A stretch of DNA of 12,806 nucleotides, taken from contig BBFE01000070.1 in assembly GCA_001313085.1 (NCBI GenBank), positions 1-12,806 of the forward strand, written 5' to 3'. Shown piece by piece: positions 1 through 9,096 of the stretch. Every line of letters starts with the position of its first letter. Within the stretch, counting starts at the first letter, position 1. Under the pieces are notes generated by a model. It was not told the DNA's origin. It saw only the letters and a program-made list of their open reading frames with translations, and did no database searches. The DNA is from Paenibacillus sp. JCM 18996. Its GTDB lineage: Bacteria; Bacillota; Bacilli; Paenibacillales; NBRC-103111. The translations under genes were made by a program, and so were the position numbers.

Positions 1-300
1 CTCGTTCACGCTGCCCTTGCCAGCTTCGCTCCGCTTACCGCGTCGTCCGCCAGATGCATCTCGTTCACGCTGCCCTCTGCCAGCTTCGCTCCGCTCACTG
101 CGCTGTCCGCCAGATGCATCTCGTTCACGCTGCCCTCTGCCAGCTTCGCTGCATTCACTGCGCTGTCCGCCAGATGCATCTCGCCTACGCTGCCCTCTGC
201 CAGCTTCGCTCCGCTCACTGCGCTGTCCGCCAGATGCGCCTCGCCTACGCTCCCCGCTGCCAGCGCCTCCGAGGTCACCGCGCCTGCCTGCAGATGACGG
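1..300. repeat. 60-bp tandem repeat array inside the decapeptide-repeat gene
   Basis: The units at 61-120, 121-180 and 181-240 are in exact 60-bp register and differ at only a few positions (for example CCGCTC against GCATTC). The unit at 1-60 is the same but lacks one base near 18, which breaks the frame. The unit at 241-300 is clearly more diverged. Each unit encodes two decapeptides (GSVNEMHLAD then SAVSGAKLAE). The array probably continues past the left edge. The near identity suggests recent duplication or gene conversion. Confidence 0.92.
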
Positions 301-3257
301 CTCTCTACCGCTCCGTCCGCCAGCTCCTCGCTGCCTACGCTCGCCTCCCGCAGCTGCTCACGGCCCACGCTGTCTGCTGCCAGCTTCGCTCCACTCACCG
401 CGCCGTCGATTAGTTGCTCTTCTCCTACGCTTCCCGCAGCCAACTTCGAGCCGCTCACTGCACCGTCGATCAGTTGTTCCTGCCCTACACTTTCTGCCGC
501 AAGCTTCTCCCGTGTCACAGCTCCCTGCTGAAGATGCCTACTCCCTACCGATCTTTCCGACATTTGCTCACTGCCGACGCTCGACTTACAAAGATGCTGC
601 TGACCTATACTTTCACTCTCCAGATGTTCTCCTCTTACCGAATCCAACTGCAGATGCCTACTCCTTACCGCTCCTTCCGCCAACTGCTCTTGTGTCACCG
701 CTCCCGGCTGCAGATGCCAACTCCCTACCGCTCCTTTCTCCAACTGCACACTGCCTACGCTATCCTCGCAAGGTGCTCCTGCCCTATACTTTCCATCTCC
801 AGATGCTCTCCACTTACCGAACCCGGCCGCAAATGTAGACCTTCTATCGCATCTTCCGCAAGCTTATCCCCTGTCACCGCTCCTGGCTGCAGGTGGCAAC
901 TCCTTACCGCTCCTTCCGTCAAATGCGCACTGCCTACGCTATCCTCGCGGAGGTGCTCCTGCCCTATACTTTCTATCACCAGATGATCTCCGCTTACCGA
1001 ACCCGGCTGCAGATGCCAGCTCCATACCGCTCCTTCCGCCAAATGCTCTCCACCGATTGAGCCATGAGCGAAGGATTGCCCCGTCAAGGCACCCTTCTCT
1101 ATGTGGCGTTCCGTAATCACAGCGTCCCCGATTTTATTGCCTTCGATGCTTCCGTCTGTGATCTGCTCAATGGTCAGCGAACCTTCGCTCAAATGATGAG
1201 GCTTGATCACTCCCGCACCGATGTGGTAGCTTTCCACCGTATTAGCCTGCAAATGTCTGGCTTTAATCGAATTGTTGGCAATTTTCTCAGAAACAATGGC
1301 ACCATAAGCAATTTTCTCGGAAGTGACCGCTTCGTCCTGCAACTTCGAAGTGGAAATCGCTTCATCCTGCACAATTTCTTCTGACACCACACTAGGCTTA
1401 AGATGAACGAAATCGATTACTCCAGGAGCCAGATGCTCCGTTTTCACGGCCCTCGCAGCCAGCTTCGTCGATACCACGCTTCCGTCAGCCAAATGCTCCG
1501 ATGTTACATTTCCGTACTGCATCTGCTCCGCTCCTACCGATCCGGCCGCCAAATGCTGCTGCTGCACAGCCGATGATACCAACTTATCTGAAGTAACGGA
1601 ACCATTCGCAAGCTTAGCCGCCGTCACTGAAAGGTCGTTCAACTTATCAGTGGATACCGATTCCGAAGCCAGCTTGGAGGTGATCACCGCATGATCCGCC
1701 AAATGATAGGTATATAAGGAGCCGTGCTTTACATGCAATCCGTTAACGGCTTCCTCGGCGATTTTGTCCCCTGTCACCGCGTTGTCAGTCAAATATTCCC
1801 CGCTCACGGTACCTTTCTGAAGATGCTTGGCAGAAATCGACCCGGGTGCGACATGATGCCCTTGAACAGCTTCATCCGCAATGTTATCCCCCGTCACTGA
1901 AGAACGCTGCAAATGCCATTGGGAAACCGAATCCAAAGCAATTTTGCCGATGTGATCGAGCAATCCTCAATAATTCCCTCCGTGACGGCAAAAGGCTCCA
2001 ACTGCTTGGTGCCTACACTCCTCAGCGCCAGCTTGCTCTGTTCCACTGAACCGTTGTCCAAATGACGGGCGAGTACAGAGCCTTCTTGAAGGTTTCCGCT
2101 ACCAACGGAATTTTCCTTCAAATGCTCAAATCCAATCGATCTCGGATTCAGCTTCTCGGTAGTCACCGCCCCGTCAACAAGCTGCTCAGTACGCACAGAA
2201 TCCTTCGCCAAATGAATGAACGTAATTTGCTCTTGAGCGATATGATTTCCCTTCACCGCTCCCTTAACGAAATGCTGAGATTGAATCTGTCCACTGCCCA
2301 CATGCCTGCTTTGGACCGAATCATCGGATAAATGCTCCTGACCTACCAGTCCCGGCTGCAAATGCTGCGAAGCCACACTCTGCAGTCCCAGTTTTTTTCC
2401 CCCGTCACAGACAAGGCTCTTAATTTTTTTCTGTCGTGACCGCTTCATTAGCCAGTTTTGCGGTATTGATTATACCGTTAGCTAGGTTTGCCGTTTGTAT
2501 CGTTCCGCTTTTCAGCTTTCTGGAGGTAACCGCCTGATCTTGAATGATCTCAGTTGTAATAGACTGTTCCGACAAATGCTTGGATTCGATCGAACTGTCC
2601 GCGATTTTAATAGAATCTATCGTTTTGTCGGCCAGCTTATCCGATGTAATGCTGGAATCCTGCAGCTTGCTGCCCGGAATCGTACGGTCTTTAATATGGT
2701 CCCCAAGAACCGATTGAACTCCCAAATGCGACGAGTCAATGGTGCCCGGAGCAATTTTGGATGAAATAACCGCCCCGTCCGCGAGCTTCGTGTAGTCAAC
2801 GACAAAATCAGCTAAAGCTTTCGTACCCACGCTGCCAGGCTTAATTTTTTGTTCGTTTATCGCCCAATTGGCGATCTTCTCGCTGGTGACGGCCTCATTT
2901 TCCAAATCGTCCGTATACACAACGATTCCCTGCCTCTGACCGTTCCGGTAGATAAAAGCTGTTGCGGATTGATCGTATCCGTTTTCGGTTCTTTTGGTGA
3001 TTTTTTCCGCCTGCTCACGGATCTTCCCAATAACTGAATCATTAGCGGCTTTTAGAATCTCCTCTTTCTTATTTTCTTTCTCTTTTACGGCCGAAGCCGC
3101 TTTGCTGACCGGCATCTCGTCCTCTGCTGGAACTTCGGACTTTTCTTTACCCGATTCCTTGCTCACTTTTTTGGATCAATTCAAGCTCGTTCATATAAGA
3201 ATAAATTCGCGATCCGCGCCTGACCTCGCCTTCCCGGCTGGTTTTCCTTTTTTTCAT
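1..3257 (-). CDS. Giant decapeptide-repeat (fibre-like) protein, 3' end outside window, frame-shifted
   Basis: Seen: after about 115 residues the protein is almost entirely ten-residue repeats, pattern [L/I]xxx[A/S/T][V/I]xxx[K/H], beginning near 2905 and running to the left edge (about 95 repeats by length). Examples are LADGAVISSK and LQDSSITSDK. The N-terminal part is highly charged with a likely coiled coil and a short YRNGQRQGIVVY segment. I see no signal peptide. Start: I prefer the ATG at 3257 over a GTG at 3166; it follows GGGGTGAGG and gives MKKRKTSREG, joining the repeat frame if the A6 at 3167-3172 is really A5. Other breaks: T7 at 2424-2430 (one too many), T4 at 1942-1945 (one too few), one base missing near 770 and near 18. 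Repeats around 2391-2430 are also irregular. Family: such repeats occur in phage tail fibres and in Paenibacillus proteins I recall as 'WIAG-tail'; that tail is not in the window. Function unknown; a trimeric beta-structured surface or spore filament is inference. Confidence 0.8.
726..1016. repeat. 180-bp higher-order repeat (six decapeptides) in the same gene
   Basis: The segment at about 728-836 is repeated at about 907-1016 with strong similarity, including GCTCCTGCCCTATACTTTC and the AACCCGG segment. The offset is 180 bp downstream of 772 but 179 bp before it, which locates a one-base loss at about 769-772 (CGCAAGG against CGCGGAGG). That loss explains the frame break between the two coding pieces here. 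Two copies are visible. Confidence 0.8.
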
Positions 3258-3258
3258 T

Positions 3259-3268
3259 CCCTCACCCC
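3259..3268 (-). promoter_or_regulatory. Ribosome binding site supporting the upstream ATG of the repeat protein
   Basis: On the minus strand GGGGTGAGGGA directly precedes the ATG at 3257-3255 and contains GGTGA, complementary to the 16S 3' end. The alternative GTG at 3166 has no such site and sits behind an A6 run with an in-frame stop just upstream. This favours the longer N-terminus and an indel at 3167-3172. Confidence 0.5.
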
Positions 3269-3291
3269 ATTTACCTAGTCATTTGCAACAT

Positions 3292-3700
3292 ATGTATTCA
3301 TCCAGCCCACGGTCACCTTTCCCGACAAAAAAAGTTACTTAAAAAACCATAATTTTTTCTGTAAAACTGACTTTCCGGAGCATACTTAAATGGATTAAAG
3401 AAGGCGCAAATCCGAATGTGATAATAACGCCAAAACTAAGTAATGATCTGCTAAATTTACTTACAGTTATTGAGGAACCATTTGGCAGGAAAGGAACGAT
3501 ATTAAGGAGTTCATCGATCTGGTTATTTACCAGGACGTTCCACTGGAAGTAACATTGGGGAGAAGAATACACAATTTTTTTTACAATCAAAGCAGCTTCG
3601 AAATGATCCTGAGGAGTTAGTCACCTTACTGGTTGACGGAACTTGTAGTATACAGGAAATTATTGAAACGATTATAAGGAAAATAACGGGATACATTTAA
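3292..3700 (+). CDS. Unrecognised short protein or gene remnant, frame-shifted
   Basis: I do not recognise this gene. Protein-like sequence continues through three frames: ILKWIKEGANPN and LSNDLLNLLTVIEEPFGRKG, then DIKEFIDLVIYQDVPLEVTL, then NDPEELVTLLVDG and IQEIIETIIRKITGYI before TAA at 3698-3700. The joins are one base short near 3500 and an A3 near 3600 that should be A4 (giving SSFENDPEEL). Upstream, T6 at about 3351-3356 would need to be T5. The composition is acidic and helical, with no membrane segment. The start is unclear: an ATG at 3292 exists but has no good ribosome site, and it lies only 35 bp from the divergent start at 3257, so the 5' end may be missing. Because its breaks look like those in its neighbours, it could be a real gene of about 135 residues. 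The opposite-strand frame here looks like a shadow. Confidence 0.45.
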
Positions 3701-3715
3701 TCTGGCCGAGGTAAT

Positions 3716-3759
3716 CACTAAACAAAGCCCCTTCAGCGCTAGAATTAGCAGAAGGGGCT
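3716..3759 (-). terminator. Rho-independent terminator after dgt
   Basis: AGCCCCTTC (3726-3734) and GAAGGGGCT (3751-3759) form a perfect 9-bp stem with a 16-nt loop. Read on the minus strand, the stem is followed by TTTGTTTAG. It starts 9 bp after the dgt stop codon. On the plus strand the downstream side is T-poor, so it probably serves dgt only. Confidence 0.8.
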
Positions 3760-3767
3760 CTTCCAGT

Positions 3768-5089
3768 TCAATCCATTTCGTAAATCGTTCCGCTTTTGCT
3801 GGCGTACAGCTCGGCGTGCACCTTTTCCGCATAAGGGTCCGTCATGCCCGAAACATAGTCGGCGACAAAACGGGGCCAGCTCCACTTATTCTTGTGCCGT
3901 TCATAATTATCCATCCAATCAGGCGGGATAATGAGCCGTCCGTACTCCGGGACCTTAAAGCTGTCCCACAAGCGGCGCAGCATGACTTCGCTCCGCTTTT
4001 GCAGTCTTTGTACGCGAAAATCCTTCACCAACGTCACCCAGGCCAGCTTTTTCAAAATTTCCATCGTCCTCAGCAGCTCCAGGTCCTGCCGGCCGTCGCG
4101 CATGAACGTGACCTTTTTTCCACCCTTTTGCGGGATCGTCGATTATGCCTACCTTTTCCGCGAAAGTGCTCACCCAACGGGCCTTCATCTCCCTCCGCGT
4201 GCGCGAGGATTCCTGGTCGCATTTGGCGTAAATGGACTCCCATTGCTCGAGGTAGTTGGCTAGAACGCTTTTTTACCATCGCCCTGATATCGATCTGCTC
4301 CCAGGCCACTTCCACATTGCCATGATCGGCCAGTATTTCCTGCACGACAAGCTCCACAAGACGGTCGCTCTCGAAGAAGGTGGAGTTCATCTGGATTTTG
4401 CCGGCTCGGATCCCGTCCTCTATATCATGAGTGGAATAGGCGATATCATCGCTTAAATCCATCAGCTGGGCTTCCAGTGTCGAGCAGCCTTCCGGCATTC
4501 TCCATTTGTCGCGCAGTTGGCTGATGCCTTCCCATTCATCGCTGTATACTCCTTTAATCCGGTTAGGCTCATCGAGGCAAAAAAGGGTATTTATTGATCG
4601 CAAGCAGCACCGCGGCTGTCAGATCGAGTCCGCTATCGCTGCCCGCCCGTTTTTTTCGAGAAACATAAGGATCCGGAAATTCTGCGCGTTCCCCTCATAA
4701 GAGAGGCCGTGCTCTTCCGTCAAAAGGCTGTTCAGCACCGCTTCGCCCTTGTGCCCGAAAGGAGGATGACCCAAGTCATGGGCCAGCGCCGCGCATTCGA
4801 CCACGTCGGGATCGAGCATCAGACCGGGATGTTCCTGGCGGATGATGAATGTATATTGTTTGCCTATCCTCCTGGCTATCTCGCGGGCAATTTGCGAAAC
4901 CTCGAGGGAATGGGTCAGCCTCGTCCTGTAGTAATCTCCGGTGCCGGCGCCGAATACTTGCGATTTGCCCTGCAGCCTGCGGAAGGCGGGAGATTGAATC
5001 AGCCGCGCATAATCCCGTTCGTATTCATCCCTCTCCTCGCTGAAAGTATTCAGCCTGGGTTCCACCAAGCGAAGCTTCCGCAGATCCAT
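3768..5089 (-). CDS. dgt: Deoxyguanosinetriphosphate triphosphohydrolase (HD domain), four frame breaks
   Basis: The family hydrolyses dGTP (often other dNTPs too) to the deoxynucleoside and tripolyphosphate, helping set dNTP pools. Seen: the N-terminus MDLRKLRLVEPRLN, then RDYARLIQSPAFRRLQGKSQ, His60 in RLTHSLEVSQIA, the HD pair (His104-Asp105) in ALAHDLGHPPFGH, and DLSDDIAYSTHDIEDGI further on, which are the metal-binding HD motifs. The C-terminus ends KSGTIYEMD. Reconstructed length is about 440 residues, normal for the family. Breaks: T7 at 4650-4656 (should be 8, or 5), A6 at 4579-4584, T6 at 4269-4274 and T6 at 4114-4119 (each reads in frame as five). Family sequence is intact on both sides of every break, so I think the gene is functional and the indels are errors. 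GGGGAGGAC lies 8 nt before the ATG. It lies 40 bp after the M48 peptidase gene on the same strand, probably one operon. Confidence 0.9.
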
Positions 5090-5129
5090 TGTTGTGTCCT
5101 CCCCGTTGTCTGTTTTTTATTCGTTTCAG

Positions 5130-6381
5130 TTAAGGCTTATATTTCTGCTCAAAGACGATGCGTTCCTCTAAAGTCGGGTGACTGCCAAGGAAGAATCTGA
5201 CCAGCTCCGGCGGACGGGTCTCGCTCAAATTGTATTTGGCCAGCTTCTGGAAGGAGGATACACCTGCGTCCGGGTTCTTCATCATGGCGATACTGTATTC
5301 GTCCGCCTGCCTTTCCATCACTCTGGATACTGCGCTTTGGACCGGAGAGGAGAAGAACAGCAGCATGGATGCGAGCAGCGCGAGAACCGGCAGCGAGCTG
5401 AGTTCGTGAGGCTTCCTTTCAGCTCCGCCAAGCCGCCGCAGCGTCCGCCCGTACAGCTTGTTCAGCAGATAAAAGAATACCAGATTCCCCGCTGCACCGA
5501 GCACCGTTCCCCAGATCACATGCTTCTTCACGTAGTGTCCCATCTCATGGGCCATAATGCTGAGAATCTCGTCGCGGTTCAATTTCGCGAGCGTCGTGTC
5601 CCACAAAACGATGCGCGCTGTTTTTTCCGATCCCGTTCACGTAGGCGTTGAGCGCGGTGGTCTGTTTCGACATATCGACTTCATATACATCGTTCGCCGG
5701 AATGCCCGCTTTTTTTTGGGCCAGCGACAGAATATCCTGCTTAAGCGCCGCATCCTGCAAAGATTTAAAATCGTTAAACACCGGATCGATGACCACCGGA
5801 GCAATAAACACGAACAGGAAAGTGAACGGGATGCTCCACAGCCACAGGCTCAGCCACCAGCGCCCGGCGTTCTTGCGTATGTAATACAGCAGAGTGAGCA
5901 CGACCGGAATGTAAATGGCCGTATCCACGAGAAAAGACTTGGCCGTATCCCAAAGCCAGGACGGCCAGGGCTGCCGGGTGAGCCATATTTATGCTTCAGG
6001 GCAAACAGCAGGATACCGACCGGCAGGCTGAGCAAAGTAAGGGTGAGAGACAGGATCGCGACAAATACGGCCGTCTGCAGAAAAAAAGCCGCGAAATCGA
6101 CCGGACACCTTCTGTCTAATCCGGTCGGCAAACCCGCTGAGAAACAGGATCAGCAGCAGCAGCCACTGGTACGGCGAACTGAGAAAATAGGCCAGATAAC
6201 GGATCGTGGCATATTGATGGATTTTCAGAATCTCCGAATCGCTCATGAACGTCCTCGGATCCGCCGCAGTACCTTGCAGCTCGGGCGGAGTATGGCAGGC
6301 AGGCTGCATCAGAAAATACACAGTAATGAGCACGCAATAAACGGCGATAAACAGTAGAATGGCCGTGAACTTTCTTTTCAT
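5130..6381 (-). CDS. M48 family membrane zinc metallopeptidase (Ste24/YhfN-like), frame-shifted
   Basis: Seen: a hydrophobic N-terminal segment (FTAILLFIAVYCVLITVYFL), several more membrane segments (WLLLLILFLSGFADRI, YIPVVLTLLYYI, WSIPFTFLFVFIAPVVIDPV), then the zinc motif HEMGH at about residue 278 in DEILSIMAHEMGHYVKKH, another hydrophobic stretch, and ERQADEYSIAMM, which supplies the third zinc ligand. It ends with LVRFFLGSHPTLEERI, typical of the family. Length is about 417 residues, matching Bacillus YhfN-type proteins. The N-terminal part fits the Peptidase_M48_N domain. Breaks: A7 at 6081-6087 (needs 6), one base missing near 5981-5984, and T6 at 5621-5626 (needs 5, giving GIGKTARIVLWDTTL). 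The start ATG at 6381 has AGGAGAGAGG 7 nt upstream. Role inferred: membrane protein turnover. It is probably cotranscribed with dgt. Confidence 0.88.
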
Positions 6382-6466
6382 ATGGATACCTCTCTCCTCA
6401 CATACTCTTTTTTTTCCACGTTTCCCGCCTCATTATTCTTATCCCTGACAATTAGCGGATACTATT

Positions 6467-6472
6467 ATTATA
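6467..6472 (-). promoter_or_regulatory. Candidate -10 element upstream of the M48 peptidase gene
   Basis: The minus strand carries a perfect TATAAT about 85 bp upstream of the M48 start. No good -35 hexamer sits 17 bp further up (AGGAAT only), so this is a weak vegetative promoter candidate. The palindrome GTTCGAAC lies just upstream at 6477-6484. Confidence 0.3.
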
Positions 6473-6540
6473 CGGCGTTCGAACATGTCATTCCTCTAGC
6501 AGTATGAGCGCTGCGGCGTTGCACGGCGGGTGGGCAGACC

Positions 6541-7756
6541 TCAGAGCGGAACCTCCATACCTTGACCACCGGGCTCTGTCTTGCCGAGGTCCCCTCTCCC
6601 CAGGCTCTCTTCCGCCAGCTTCAACCAGCGCTCAGCCACCGCTTCCCAAGTAAAATGCTCTCTCACCCGCCGGGCGCTCTGTTCCCCGTAAACCTGCAGC
6701 AGCTCCGCATCGTTCAGCAGCCTGATTGTGGATTCGGCGAGTTCGTCCGCGGTCTTCCTGGCGGGTATGAGCAATCCGGTCAGTCCGTGCCGGATGATCT
6801 CGCTCATCCCTCCGGCACGGGTGGCAATGACAGGCACCCCGCACGACATTGCCTCCACATTGACGAGCCCGAACGCTTCCCTGTTATCGGAAGGGACCAG
6901 AACGACATCCGCTATGCCAAACCAGTCTTGAATCCGGTCATGCGGAACGTAGGGGACAAACCTTACCGTCTCACCCATCGTTTTTTTTCCCAGCCGGTGC
7001 AGCTTCCTTACATAGGGAGTCGTCCGGTTGGAACCATAGAAAGCCGCTCCCACTACCACAAGCAGCGCATCCGGCACCTTGTCCGTAATACGGGGCATAG
7101 CCTTAAGGATATGGTGGACGCCTTTCATCTCTATTAAACGCCCCACATACAAAATAACTTTTTTTTGCCGCTGCAGTCCATCTGCTTGATAAGGCTCTCT
7201 CTTCTTGCCAGTCCCTCCGGCGTCCACCTGGATACAAATGCCGCCGAATCGACGCCCAAATGGTTGACAGCAATGGCCGCTTCCTTTTCCGGGATGGTCT
7301 GAAGCAGCTGTTCCTTAAGGAAGAGGCTGTTCACAATGATTTTATCTGCGCAGCGCAGGCACGCTTTCAACTCTTCGGGGGAAATGCGGTTAGTGGATAT
7401 AAATGTCGTGGAATGCAGGAATAGCCAGATCGGCAGCTTTGGAAACCTTCGGCGCAGGTACCGGACAAAACGGGGCCTGTTCTCCACTTGAATCAGGTCC
7501 GGCTTGTGCCTGCTCAGCCGTTCCGCCACTTTGCGGATGTAAACCGCTCCAGGACGGGACGAAGGCCTGCGGTAGGTGATGCCGGAGAGGATCTCGCGCC
7601 TCGGATGCGCTCTCCCCTTCTCCCGTACACGGTGACATCCAATCGCTCCTTGAGCCTTAGAGCCACCTGCTCGACTACAGTCTCGACGGAGGAGCTGCCG
7701 GCCGAGGGAATGTGAAACGTTCCGGGCGTGATCACTGCCAGCTTCAATTTGCCCAT
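6541..7756 (-). CDS. Glycosyltransferase family 4 (CotSA-like, probable spore coat), frame-shifted
   Basis: GT4 enzymes transfer a sugar from a nucleotide-sugar donor with retention of configuration. Seen: the N-terminal acceptor half MGKLKLAVITPGTFHIPSAG, DLIQVENRPRFVRYLRRRFP, ADKIIVNSLFLKEQL; then the donor half starting KKVILYVGRLIEMKGVHHIL, and the signature REAFGLVNVEAMSCGVPVIA with the two glutamates of the EX7E motif, ending near residue 405. Breaks: one base missing near 7600 (RERI/RRREILSG region) and T8 at 7159-7166 (needs 9, or 6). The T8 at 6981-6988 is in frame. GGGGGGACACTT precedes the ATG at 7756. The C-terminus and the divergent YheC/D gene suggest a spore coat or cell-envelope glycan role; closeness to CotSA is judged by eye. 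Its acceptor cannot be told from sequence. Confidence 0.85.
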
Positions 7757-7873
7757 AAGTGTCCCCCCTATAAAATTTTTTTCCCTTCAACATATGCGCC
7801 TGTGCCCGAAAAAAAGCTATCGTTTTTCCACCAACACCCTCCTGCACTCGTCCATGCCCTTTCAGTTAAAATT

Positions 7874-7882
7874 CATAAAATA
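7874..7882 (+). promoter_or_regulatory. Possible sporulation-sigma -10 box upstream of the YheC/D gene
   Basis: CATAAAATA matches the CATAnnnTA -10 pattern of sigma-E/sigma-K promoters of Bacilli and would give a leader of about 45 nt before the ATG at 7937. The AT-rich setting makes a chance match likely, and no convincing -35 is visible. The sporulation link comes mainly from the gene's family. Confidence 0.28.
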
Positions 7883-7936
7883 TAAATAAAGCGATAACCG
7901 CCCCTAACCGACTAAGCCAGAGGAAGTGAACACGAT

Positions 7937-9028
7937 ATGGAACGTCCCTGCGTGGGGATTCTGGTCAACAATTGGCTGTACCGAAAAAAATTCCGGCGGG
8001 TATGACGCTTTACGAGAATGTCGATTTATATATCGAAGGGGGAGAGCGGCATGATTTGTCCGTTTGCTTCCTTCGTATCAAAGACTTGTACCCGTACCGG
8101 TCCCATGTTAAGGCTCTCGTTAAAACATCCACAGGATTCGTAGAACAACGGGTGCCGACTCCGAGGGTCATCCACAACCGGGCCATTTATTCCAATCTGG
8201 CGTATCAACGGGAGCTTGCGGAACTGGCAGCATCCGGATTGCAAATTTTCAACGGCTGGAACCGTTACGGAAAGCACTGTATCCATGAGCTGCTGATGCG
8301 GCAAATCGAGCTTCGCCCTCATCTGCCGGCTACGAACAAAGCGACTTTGTCGAATCTTCAGAAAATGATGCAAAGGTTCGACTCCCTGATGATCAAGCCG
8401 GATATCGGCAGTTTGGGCGCCGGCATCATGAAGATGGACCGCACCGACCGCGGCTGGCGGTTGGTTTCCCCCCGTGCCGCGTCCTCCGCAAACAGGAAAT
8501 GGCGCATCCGGAATATTACTGCGCGCATTCCCCATTTTCTGATCGACGCCATACAAAAGAAGCCTTATCTCATCCAGCAAAGCCTCCCGCTCGCCACGTT
8601 CGAAGGCAGGCCGTTCGACCTGCGGGTAGCGGTGCAGAGAGGACTTGACGGAGACTGGCAGGTCACCGGATAGCAGCCAAAGTGGCCGCCAAGCACGAAT
8701 TTCTCACCAATGTAGCCCAAGGGGCAAGCGTTCATCCGCTCCAGGACATTTTGACGCACCATCCTGGGTTGGCTTACGATAAGGTGGAACGGGATATCAA
8801 GGATTTCTCACTGAAAACGGCCGAGCACCTGGCACGCATCTGCCGCATTTGGCGGACATCGGGCTGGACATCGGCCTCACGGCCGAAGGCTACCCTTTGT
8901 TCATCGAGTGCAACTCCAAAGATCAGCGTTACTCGTTTAAGGAAGCGGGCCTGACGGAGGAATGGCGGCGGACTTATTGGAATCCGATGGCGTATGCCAA
9001 ATATTTGCTGCAGCAATCGGATTCTTGA
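7937..9028 (+). CDS. YheC/YheD family ATP-grasp, endospore coat-associated protein, frame-shifted
   Basis: Seen: the start MERPCVGILVNNWLYRK, then PAGMTLYENVDLYIEG, TPRVIHNRAIY, IFNGWNRYGKHCIHELL, and the ATP-grasp elements SLMIKPDIGSLGAGIMKM, FDLRVAVQRG and EGYPLFIECNSKDQRYSF, where the last holds metal-binding residues. Length about 363 residues, as usual for YheC/YheD proteins. Breaks: A7 at 7984-7990 (needs 8 or 5), one base missing at about 8669-8671 (VTGIAAKVAAKHEFL), and one near 8834-8837 (LARHLPHLADIGLDI). AGAGGAAGTG lies about 8-10 nt before the ATG. Family members are reported as spore coat-associated; the reaction (probably an ATP-dependent ligation) is not established. Divergent from the glycosyltransferase, which shares the 180-bp upstream region. 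Confidence 0.87.
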
Positions 9029-9096
9029 CGGAAGACCGTTTACAGTATGCTTATGGCCGTCCGATAAAAAAAAGCTTGCGGGCTTCAACAGTCCCT

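Noticed and set aside
1..300. CRISPR array
   Set aside because: The 60-bp repeats are contiguous with no unique spacers and encode decapeptides in frame.
17..986. Long plus-strand open frames opposite the repeat gene (up to 273 codons, Pro/Arg/Leu-rich)
   Set aside because: They are the antisense of the in-phase 60-bp repeats, have no ribosome site and no family-like sequence, and the minus strand gives the regular decapeptides.
3339..3590. Minus-strand 83-codon frame over the unrecognised gene
   Set aside because: It lies antisense to a coherent plus-strand protein and lacks a ribosome site or recognisable features.
5621..5626. Programmed ribosomal frameshift at A6/T6 runs
   Set aside because: Too many unrelated genes share it, with shifts of both signs and no stimulatory structure seen; not excluded experimentally.
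3768..6381. Real pseudogenisation of both dgt and the M48 gene
   Set aside because: Catalytic motifs and sequence on both sides of every break are intact and neighbours show the same kind of breaks, so technical indels fit better.
6476..6495. LexA/SOS box near the palindrome GTTCGAAC upstream of the M48 gene
   Set aside because: The Bacillus pattern CGAACnnnnGTTCG is not met; spacing and half-sites do not fit.
9029..9096. Terminator between the convergent YheC/D and TIM-barrel genes
   Set aside because: GACGG/CCGTC can pair, but the run after it is A8 on the plus strand and on the minus strand the T run precedes the stem, so it is not a terminator for either gene.
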